Below, piece after piece: positions 27,281 to 33,823 of a stretch of 64,000 nt of DNA. The stretch is from Rubrobacter_D sp963840835. Its GTDB lineage: Bacteria > Actinomycetota > Rubrobacteria > Rubrobacterales > Rubrobacteraceae. The stretch is taken from NCBI GenBank assembly GCA_963840835.1, contig CAWJAM010000014.1, positions 186,001-250,000 on the forward strand, read 5' to 3'. The notes under the pieces were generated by a model. That model did no database searches. It saw nothing but the letters and a program-made list of their open reading frames with translations, and was not told where the DNA came from. The translations under genes and the position numbers were made by a program. Positions within the stretch are counted from its first letter, which is position 1; the number at the start of each line of letters is the position of its first letter.

Positions 27281-27337
27281 GTCGCCCTCCGAAATAGCTT
27301 CTATCCAATTAGAGAGATATACCCTGTGTTCGGGAGC

Positions 27338-28309
27338 TTACTCCGGCAGCTCGGCCAGGACCTCGGCCATCTTGTAGAGGTCCGGGTCCAGGGGTTGCTC
27401 TTTGCCAACCACTTCTTCGAGCGGCACGATCTCGACCCGTGGTCCCCTGAGTCCTACCATCACCCCAGACTCTCCATCGGCCAGAGCCTCGACAGCCGCG
27501 GTTCCGAGCCGGCTCGCGAGTATCCTGTCAGAGGCCGTGGGAATCCCACCGCGCTGGATATGACCAACGACCGTGAGGCGTGAATCGTAGGTGCCCTCCG
27601 CCCCGTTGACGTACTCGTCCAACTCCTCGGCCGAGACCTCGGCTCCTTCCGCGACAACGACCACGAAGTGGGACTTGCCCTGCTCGTAGGCCTTCTTGAG
27701 GAACATCAAGAGCGCCTCAGGGCGCGCCTCGAACTCGGGGACGACGACCGCCTCGGCCCCGCCGGCGATGGCGCTCATGAGCGCCAGATAGCCCGAGTCG
27801 CGGCCCATCACCTCGACGATGTGGGCCCGCTGGTGGGAGCTTGCTGTGTCCTTGATCCTGTCTATCGCCTCAAGCGCCGTGTTTAGTGCCGTATCCACCC
27901 CTATGGCCGTGTCCGTGCCCCACACGTCGTTGTCTATGGTCGCCGGAATCCCGACCACTTTGACTCCGAGCTCGGCAAGCCTCAATCCCCCCGTGAGGCT
28001 CCCGTTCCCGCCTATGACCACGAGCCCCTCGACCTCGGCCTCGGCGAGCTTGCCTGCCGCCATCCTCTGTCCCTCCGGCGTCGCGAACTCAGCCGAACGC
28101 TCCGTCCCAAGCACGGTCCCCCCACGGTGGATAATGCCCCCGAGGCGGCGCCTGTCCATCGGGTAGATCCTGCCTTCCAGAAGTCCTCTGTAGCCGGCCC
28201 ATATCCCCATCACCTCCCAACCCCTGAAGAAGGCCGTTCGCGCCACGGCCCTTACCGCGGCGTTCATCCCCGGCGCGTCGCCCCCACTGGTCAATACTCC
28301 TATCCGCAT
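27338..28309 (-). CDS. pfkA: 6-phosphofructokinase
   Basis: This 323-aa enzyme has the standard length. It phosphorylates fructose 6-phosphate in glycolysis. Visible motifs are the N-terminal LTSGGDAPGMNAAVRA, the phosphate-donor loop GGNGSLTG, the catalytic TIDND (general base Asp), MGRDSGYLAL and GHIQRGG. In ATP-dependent enzymes the donor loop is usually GGDGS; here Asn replaces Asp while the Gly that favours ATP over PPi is kept. PGTIDND is changed to PATIDND. GAGGAGGCGGGT precedes the ATG. Confidence 0.94.
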   Translation of the reverse strand: MRIGVLTSGGDAPGMNAAVRAVARTAFFRGWEVMGIWAGYRGLLEGRIYPMDRRRLGGIIHRGGTVLGTERSAEFATPEGQRMAAGKLAEAEVEGLVVIGGNGSLTGGLRLAELGVKVVGIPATIDNDVWGTDTAIGVDTALNTALEAIDRIKDTASSHQRAHIVEVMGRDSGYLALMSAIAGGAEAVVVPEFEARPEALLMFLKKAYEQGKSHFVVVVAEGAEVSAEELDEYVNGAEGTYDSRLTVVGHIQRGGIPTASDRILASRLGTAAVEALADGESGVMVGLRGPRVEIVPLEEVVGKEQPLDPDLYKMAEVLAELPE

Positions 28310-29039
28310 ACCCGCCTCCTCTCACCCGCCATGATGAGCGGAGTATACGAATACTGGACGATCCCTGGAAACAGCATAGGCTCGTGTCGAGCACCCGCCC
28401 CGGTACAATCCGCTCATAGAAGGGCCGCTCATCTCCCCATCCTCCCGGTGGCTTCTTCTTATGTGCGCTACACCCAACCCCTCGCCAGGGAATACATAAG
28501 AAACCGGTGGGGCGATCTCCGGGCCGGTGCTTATTCGTCTCCCTGCATCTTAATCCAGCACCCCAACATGTAGGACTCTGGCCTACGTGGTAGATGCGCT
28601 CTCAGGCCATCCTGAGGGTCTCAGCAGTGCGATCTATGCGAGATCCTGCATCCGGACTTTCGAGAATTTTCCTTCCACGCACTCCGGTGAATAAGCCAAT
28701 CTCTCGGCAAAAGTGCAAAACATCGCAAATCTAGCCCATTTGAGCGATACGCTGTGTCCCAGCGGGGCGTATGCTGCATATCTTACGTGCAAATGGTACC
28801 GTATCCGAATAGGAAAGAAGGACGGACGCAGCAGACCTCGACCTCGCCATTAAGTAGTGCGCGACACATAGCGAGGATGGTGTTGGCAGAAAAATCCGGG
28901 GGTAGAGAGCGTCCGGGCCCGATATCTAGGGGGTTTCACGCTTTTCGCGGGCCCGATTTACTGCCACCCCAAATCTGCCTATGTGTCCCAGGGTCTATGG
29001 CGAGGTCTGTTGCCTGGGCGCAGGATAGGAGCTTCGATA
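28310..29039. other. 730-base intergenic region with repeat and promoter-like elements
   Basis: I find no convincing gene. It contains a TACAAT box at 28404, copy 1 of a 41-base repeat (28655-28695), and at 28727-28742 the block AAATCTAGCCCATTTG followed 27 bases later by TATGCT, which echoes 7548. The short open frames here have neither good ribosome sites nor protein-like composition. The region is somewhat richer in A+T than its surroundings. Confidence 0.55.
28655..28695 (+). repeat. 41-base dispersed element, copy 1
   Basis: It shares the core CCTTCCACGCACTCCGGTGA followed by ATAAG, and the preceding CGAGAAT, with the elements at 29810-29851 and 31452-31492. All three are intergenic and in the same orientation. 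Confidence 0.75.
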
Positions 29040-29681
29040 GTGGGTAAGAGCGCGCGATGGATCTTGGCTGTGACGGTCGGCCTCCTGGCGTTTATCGGCG
29101 TTGGAGCTTCTGCCACTCACTACCTTCAGGAGCCCTACAACCCCGGATTCGTGCACTTCCCGACCGTCGTAGCTCTGCACGTGGTTCTCGGCGGAGTCTA
29201 CCTGGCCCTCGCACCGTTCCAGTTCGTGAGGCGCATCCGCTCGCGACACCTCGACTACCACCGCTGGGTCGGAAGGATGCTTGTCTCCATCGGGCTGGTG
29301 ATCGGGTTGAGTGCCCTGTTCATGGGGTTGGTCATCCCACAGGGCGGTTGGCCCGAGAGGGTTGTGATCGGCCTCTTTGGGAGCCTTTTCCTCTTCGCCC
29401 TGGTCGAAGGCTTTCTCAACATCCGTGCGGGGCGGGTGGCGCTGCACAGGGAGTGGATGATCCGGGCGTTCGCCGTAGGACTGGCCATCGCCACTGCGCG
29501 CCTGATCTTCTTCCCCGCGCTCCTGATCAGCATGGCCGATCCGAGCGAAAAGCTGTTCGGGACGCTCTTGGTGGTGTCGTTGGCGGTGGCGTTCGTCGTG
29601 CACGCCGGTGTGGCGGAGCTCTGGATCCGCTCCACTCGCAGGAGCGGCGCGCTTAGAGCTAAAGGGGTGAAGGCTGAATAA
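29040..29681 (+). CDS. DUF2306 family membrane protein
   Basis: GTG 29040 follows ATAGGAG and is preferred to a GTG 57 bases upstream. The 213-aa product has about six transmembrane segments. The family pattern is seen in ALHVVLGGVYLALAPFQF, RSRHLDYHRWVGRML with its conserved His residues, and LHREWMIRAFAV. DUF2306 proteins resemble cytochrome b561-like membrane proteins with conserved His, but their function is not known. It is a single gene with no operon partner. Confidence 0.8.
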   Translation: MGKSARWILAVTVGLLAFIGVGASATHYLQEPYNPGFVHFPTVVALHVVLGGVYLALAPFQFVRRIRSRHLDYHRWVGRMLVSIGLVIGLSALFMGLVIPQGGWPERVVIGLFGSLFLFALVEGFLNIRAGRVALHREWMIRAFAVGLAIATARLIFFPALLISMADPSEKLFGTLLVVSLAVAFVVHAGVAELWIRSTRRSGALRAKGVKAE

Positions 29682-29809
29682 AGGTCGTGCACTTCACCTG
29701 CGGCTTTCGAGCCAGATGGTCTGGAGCATACCGGATAACCTTCGTCACCCTGGCAGCTTCCGCAAGGTGGACCTAGTGCCCGTCTGCGATGAACAGCCCT
29801 GAGGAAAGC

Positions 29810-29851
29810 GAACTTCGGAGAATGCCCCTTCCACGCACTCCGGTGAATAAG
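29810..29851 (+). repeat. 41-base dispersed element, copy 2
   Basis: It begins GAACTTCGGAGAAT and continues with the CCTTCCACGCACTCCGG core. It lies about 120 bases upstream of the receiver gene, ahead of a TACAAT box at 29931. Confidence 0.75.
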
Positions 29852-29972
29852 AGAAGCAAGCTGCTCCTCCGAGCCTTCCTCGCTCTGACGGCTCGCCTAC
29901 CAGCCACCACCCTCGCACGATGCGGTGGGGTACAATGGTAGTCTCCACTTACTTCTACCTAAAGGGGCGTTA

Positions 29973-30377
29973 TTGGAAAGGCGTGTCCTGTTCGTCGAAG
30001 ATGACGCCAACTTCAGGAAAGTCTTCACTCGCCTGATTAGGGAGGCGCTTGCCCCCGAGCGACTCGACGTCGCGTTCGTTGAGGCAGGCACCCTAGCCGA
30101 AGCACGCACGTGGCTCAGGGAGGGAGGACTGGACGCCGCGCTCATCGACGTCACCTTACCCGACGGCGACGGGCTAGACCTCGTGGGAGAGATCAACAAC
30201 GGTGGCGTAGGCGACCACATCCCGACCCTCGTGTTGACGGCGAGCCTGGAGACCTCCGTGGCAGGCCGCGCGATGGAGGCGGGTGCGAGGGGGGCGCTTT
30301 CCAAGGTGGTTTCGATGCCCGAAACGGTGGAGGCGATCGAGAGGTTGTTCGATGCACCGATCGAGGGGCAGCGATAA
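29973..30377 (+). CDS. Stand-alone response-regulator receiver
   Basis: The TTG at 29973 follows AAAGGGG; a longer reading from 29925 would begin upstream of a TACAAT promoter box at 29931-29936 and is unlikely. The 134-aa product is a bare receiver: acidic pocket FVEDDANF, phospho-acceptor Asp in ALIDVTLPDGDG, the Thr in LVLTAS and the Lys in ALSKV. It has no output domain, so it probably works by protein contact or in a phosphorelay. It is similar throughout to the receiver of the NarL-type regulator at 44676 (TLAEA/SLAEA, LPDGDG, ASLE, EAGA). No cognate kinase is adjacent. Confidence 0.85.
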   Translation: MERRVLFVEDDANFRKVFTRLIREALAPERLDVAFVEAGTLAEARTWLREGGLDAALIDVTLPDGDGLDLVGEINNGGVGDHIPTLVLTASLETSVAGRAMEAGARGALSKVVSMPETVEAIERLFDAPIEGQR

Positions 30378-30386
30378 GCCCTACTT

Positions 30387-30419
30387 CCTAGAACTCCGTC
30401 AACGCGAAGTTCGCAGAAT
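30387..30419. repeat. Hairpin-like repeat with TAGAACTCCGT loop, copy 1
   Basis: TAGAACTCCGTCAACGC is flanked by ACTTC and GAAGT, so the copy can fold as a hairpin. It immediately follows the receiver gene. The same loop sequence (TAGAACTCCGT) recurs in a stronger hairpin at 33527-33560. Confidence 0.5.
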
Positions 30420-30498
30420 CCGCCTTCTACGAGGTTGGGTGGATAGGACAAGGAGAGGGGCCGATGCTCTCCTTCTAACCTTTCGCCCTATCGCCCGA

Positions 30499-31380
30499 CT
30501 ATTCCTTTGTACGGACGACTTCGATGTCCATCCTCTCCTCCGCCGTGCGGGCCAGTACGGCGTTTATCTCGAGGCCCAAGATCACCATCAGGCTCGTCAC
30601 ATACAGCCAGAGCATAAAGGCTACAATCGCCCCGAGCTGGCCGTAGATTTGCCCGTAATTGCCCAGGTTCGCCACGTAGTAGCTCAAGGCGCCATCGCTT
30701 GTGAACAGCAGCACCGTCGCGATGAAACCGCCGGGCGTGATCCACTTGAACGGCAGATCGGCGTCGGGGGCCAGGTAGTAGAGCAGGTCGAGGGCCAGGG
30801 TGACGGCGACGAAGACCATGACCCAGCTCAATGGCTTAGCGAGGCTCGCGGCGCTTTCCGGCAAGATGGCTATGGACGAGATGTAGGCTCCCACGTTGAA
30901 CACCGCAAGGCTCAGGACCGCGACGAGCAGCGTGAATCCCAAGGTCATGACCAGGCACGCACCCCGCAACCGCCAGAACGGCCGGCTCTCCTGGAGGCGG
31001 TAGGCGCGGTTCGCCGCCTTGGTGATGGAGATGGACGCGGCCTGGCCCAGCCACAATGCGCCCGCGATGCCCAGGACGAGCGTGTCGGTACTCGCGGTGC
31101 GCAGGGTGCGATTGACGTAGTCGAACACCAGAGTCCGGGCGTTCGCGGGCACGAGCCCGGTGAAGACCTCGAACAGGTTCTTCAGGCCGGCCTCTGGGTT
31201 GCCGATCACGAGGCCGGTGAGGGAGACCAGGAAGATGAGGAACGGGAAGAAGAACAGCAGGAAGAAGTAGGCCAGCTGGCCGGCGAGTCCCAGAAGGTCG
31301 TTGCGGCGCATGCCGAGGAGCACTTCCCAAAGCAACCGGAAGCCGAGGATGCTTCTCAAGTCCGAGAAGAACTGGCCCAT
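30499..31380 (-). CDS. YihY/BrkB family membrane protein
   Basis: This 293-aa protein has six predicted transmembrane segments and the family features LAGQLAYFFLLFFFPFLIF, SISITKAANRAYR and the C-terminal YGQLGAIVAFMLWLYVTSLMV. The family was once called ribonuclease BN and is now regarded as a membrane protein or transporter of unknown substrate. The gene converges on the receiver gene. A basic/acidic C-terminal tail is cytoplasmic. Confidence 0.9.
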   Translation of the reverse strand: MGQFFSDLRSILGFRLLWEVLLGMRRNDLLGLAGQLAYFFLLFFFPFLIFLVSLTGLVIGNPEAGLKNLFEVFTGLVPANARTLVFDYVNRTLRTASTDTLVLGIAGALWLGQAASISITKAANRAYRLQESRPFWRLRGACLVMTLGFTLLVAVLSLAVFNVGAYISSIAILPESAASLAKPLSWVMVFVAVTLALDLLYYLAPDADLPFKWITPGGFIATVLLFTSDGALSYYVANLGNYGQIYGQLGAIVAFMLWLYVTSLMVILGLEINAVLARTAEERMDIEVVRTKE

Positions 31381-31451
31381 GCTCTTGCGTAGGATACCCG
31401 CTCCGAGGGGCGAGGACTAATGTAGCAGGCCGAACACCGAGGAGCATCTGC

Positions 31452-31492
31452 GAACTTCGGAGAATAAACCTTCCACGCACTCGGCTGAATAG
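31452..31492 (+). repeat. 41-base dispersed element, copy 3
   Basis: CGAACTTCGGAGAAT followed by CCTTCCACGCACTCGG, with two changes near the end relative to copies 1 and 2. It lies in the gap between the divergently arranged YihY and lipoprotein genes. Confidence 0.7.
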
Positions 31493-31611
31493 GATGCCGC
31501 GCCATCGCCGTCGGCAAAAAGTCATCGCTAGTTCATCGTCGTCCGCCAGTATGAGAAAATGGGACGCGCGCAAAGCCGTGTGCGGCGGGTAGTACTCAGA
31601 GGCGCACATCG

Positions 31612-32133
31612 ATGCCTCTGGGGAACACCCGCCGATGGGACGAACGCGCAGAAGAAGTGGTGGAGATCGTCAGGCCGCAACGTAAGAAAGGCCACGAGGG
31701 CCGAGAGACGAAGGAGAGGACGATCCGAGAAACAACGAAAGTTCGGTCGTCGGTTTGGGTGCTGGCCTTGCTAGTGCTCGTGGGGTTTGTGGCAGGATGC
31801 GGGTCGGCTTCCGACCAGGCCCGGCAGGAGGCTAAGAAAAAAGCCGAGAACAAAGCTCAGCAGATCCACAAAGAAGCGAAGCAAAAGGTCGAGGCCAAAA
31901 AGCAACAGGCGAAAGAGAAGGTCGACACCAAAAAGCAAGAGCTAAAGAAGAAGGTAGACGATCTGGAAACGAAGGTAAACGACCTGCAGAAGGAAGTAAC
32001 CGAGCTGCAGAAGAAGATACACGCCCAAGAGCAGAAGGAACAGGATCAGCAGATAAACCAACTGAAAAAGGCGCTAAAGGAGCTGAAAAAGAAGGTAGAA
32101 GCCCACCAGCAGGACCACCAGGAGAAGAACTAG
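31612..32133 (+). CDS. Coiled-coil lipoprotein
   Basis: The mature part, after a lipoprotein signal (VLALLVLVGFVAGC), is about 110 residues of Lys/Gln/Glu-rich heptads (KKKVDDLETKVNDLQKEV and similar), a long parallel coiled coil anchored on the outer face of the membrane. The start is uncertain. ATG 31612 adds 37 polar residues before the signal and has a weak ribosome site. An in-frame ATC at 31723 sits 4 bases after the perfect site AAGGAGAGG and would give an ideal 26-residue signal peptide. Codon use is richer in AAG/AAA than in neighbours because of the Lys content. Confidence 0.75.
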   Translation: MPLGNTRRWDERAEEVVEIVRPQRKKGHEGRETKERTIRETTKVRSSVWVLALLVLVGFVAGCGSASDQARQEAKKKAENKAQQIHKEAKQKVEAKKQQAKEKVDTKKQELKKKVDDLETKVNDLQKEVTELQKKIHAQEQKEQDQQINQLKKALKELKKKVEAHQQDHQEKN

Positions 32134-32242
32134 ACGCACGACTCGTCCGGGAGCGTACCCGACGAAGTCGGGCGAGGACTAGGATCGCTGACCTGCTTTG
32201 GGGATAAAAGCAGCATGGAGCAACCCCACGGAAGGAAGAAGC

Positions 32243-32467
32243 TTGAAATATAGAACCCAGAAAAGGTTGGCCACTGTCCTGACAGCCCTACTAACTAGCA
32301 TTCTACGCCACTATGCTCATAAGATAACCAAAGAGGCACCGCCACCAGAACTAAGAACCCTTGCAGACGATACCAAGGAAACAGTATTTCATGCGATGGT
32401 ATCAGTAATTGCAGTTGTCATAGCTTCGGTAATTGTCCGGTGGATAGCCGGCAGATCACAAGCCTAG
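32243..32467 (+). CDS. Small single-pass membrane protein, 74 aa
   Basis: TTG 32243 follows GGAAGGAAG; a TTG 45 bases upstream is an alternative. The peptide is basic at the N-terminus (KYRTQKRLATVLTALLTSILR) with a C-terminal hydrophobic segment (AMVSVIAVVIASVIVRWIAG). The gene is clearly richer in A+T than its neighbours (for example the stretch around 32281-32420), which may mark foreign origin. I recognise no family. Confidence 0.55.
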   Translation: MKYRTQKRLATVLTALLTSILRHYAHKITKEAPPPELRTLADDTKETVFHAMVSVIAVVIASVIVRWIAGRSQA

Positions 32468-32562
32468 AACATCCAGAACGACCGAACTGGCGGCTACGCT
32501 GGCTGGTAACGCACTCGGGTGATTAGAGAAGCAGCATCGTGTTTCTTAAGAGCATGACTTGC

Positions 32563-32799
32563 TCAGCGATCGTGTCCGTCCCGGGATCGCTCGTGTTCGT
32601 CGCCGGAGCGTTCCCCCGATCGTCCGTACCAGCTCACAGCGCGGACCGTAAGGACCGCTACCACACCGCAGATCACCCCGATCAGGACGCTTCGGGTGCC
32701 ATCACCGGTCCACCACAGCACGCCCACACTCACGAACAGCGTCACCACGATGAACACCACGATGGACAACATCACGGTGCTTGCGAGCCTTGCGCGCAT
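32563..32799 (-). CDS. Small two-segment membrane protein, 78 aa
   Basis: The ATG follows AAGGGGTGAAGG. The peptide has two hydrophobic segments (TVMLSIVVFIVVTLFVSVGVLWW and VLIGVICGVVAVLTVRAV) joined by a short polar loop, then a charged tail rich in Arg, Asp and His (ERSGDEHERSRDGHDR). No family recognised. It is transcribed in the same direction as the DUF1269 gene just upstream and may belong to the same transcript. Confidence 0.62.
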   Translation of the reverse strand: MRARLASTVMLSIVVFIVVTLFVSVGVLWWTGDGTRSVLIGVICGVVAVLTVRAVSWYGRSGERSGDEHERSRDGHDR

Positions 32800-32906
32800 C
32801 CTTCACCCCTTCGTCTCTGCCTACGCCGCCTCTGCGATGCGCCCGACCCTCTTCGCCGCAGAGCGGTCACTCAGATAACCGCTCTGCGGCGCTGTCGCTC
32901 CTCTTA

Positions 32907-33397
32907 CTACTCTTGGGCGAAGGCCTCGCGCAATTTCTGCTCCTGCTCCTCTGGCAGGTTGGTGGAGATGATCTCGAAGTCGTAGGCCTTCAGCTCGTCC
33001 ACAACCTTGTCGGGGGCCGTCGCCCCGCTGGTGAGGGCGAACAGCGCCGAGGTCCCGGCGTCACCTTATCGCGCACCTGCTTTATGAAATCGTCGTCTAT
33101 CCCGACGTCCGCCAACGATCCCGTTAGCCCACCCATCCCCGCGCCGATCGCAGCTCCCAGGAAGGGCATGAAAAAGATCAGACCGAACAGGAAGCCCCAG
33201 AAAGCGCCCCAGGTGGCGCCTGCGCCTGCGGTGCCGTGCAGCTGGTGGGTCTTGGGCTTCTTGTCGCCCGCGGGCCACCTGACCACAGCCGCGTCCTCAA
33301 GGGTTATCATCTCCCGTTCTTGCAGGCCCTGTAGGGCGATGAGCACCCTGTCTGCTCCGCCAGGGTCGTTGAACTTCAGCACCGATAGTGTCGCCAT
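32907..33397 (-). CDS. DUF1269 family protein, interrupted by a one-base frameshift
   Basis: AAGGAGAGAG precedes the ATG. The N-terminal 110 residues are typical of DUF1269 (LSVLKFNDPGGADRVL, then a Gly-rich hydrophobic GAFWGFLFGLIFFMPFLGAAIGAG). At about 33052-33056 the frame breaks. Adding one base gives a continuation with TSALFALTSGATAPDKVVDE and ISTNLPEEQEQKLREAFAQE, ending at 32907, the normal family ending, for a 163-aa protein. As written, the uncorrected frame ends at 32990 with an unrelated Arg/Pro-rich tail. It is a sequencing error or a recent mutation. Confidence 0.8.
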
Positions 33398-33823
33398 TCT
33401 CTACTCTCTCCTTTGCGTTGGACCGCACGACTCCCCTCAGCACGAGCTAGCGCGAGATCAACCTCGGTTGGCGCGGCTTTGCGGGGTTCCCCCAGCCTAC
33501 TACACATTAGGGTGACAATCTTGGTTCGAACTTCTTAGAACTCCGTACATCAGAAGTTCGGAAAACAGGTGGAGCGGGTAGCTACTCTACGCCGTGTGAC
33601 ACACGGCAGCACTCGCCGTAACTCCTGGTGACGGTAATGGAGCAGGGAAGGCCCGGTTCGCGCCAGTCGATCGGCGAAGACAATGAGAACGGATGCTTTT
33701 GCCTTGATCTGCTGCGAGAGAGTAATAAAATATGAGCATGACAGGCTTAGATTTTTGCTGTTACGGTTGTCCCGGAATGGGGAATGAGGGAGTACAAGGA
33801 TTTTACCAGGAGGCTTTTGACGA
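33398..33823. other. 426-base region upstream of clpC with hairpin and promoter
   Basis: I find no gene. At 33527-33560 a hairpin with a perfect 9-bp stem (CGAACTTCT / AGAAGTTCG) carries the TAGAACTCCGT loop repeat. The clpC promoter candidate lies at 33704-33731. The last 100 bases are notably A+T rich, as expected for a promoter region. Confidence 0.6.
33704..33731 (+). promoter_or_regulatory. Candidate sigma-A-type promoter of clpC
   Basis: TTGATC, 16-base spacer, TAAAAT, about 90 bases before the clpC ATG. I see no clear HspR or CtsR operator next to it. Confidence 0.5.

Noticed and set aside
28754..29047. 98-codon frame upstream of the DUF2306 gene
   Set aside because: No good ribosome site, Ser/Arg/Pro-rich composition, and it overlaps the probable start of the real gene.
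32900..32990. Normal 135-aa end of the DUF1269 protein
   Set aside because: The tail after the frame break is Arg/Pro-rich and unlike the family, while the next frame restores the family C-terminus exactly.
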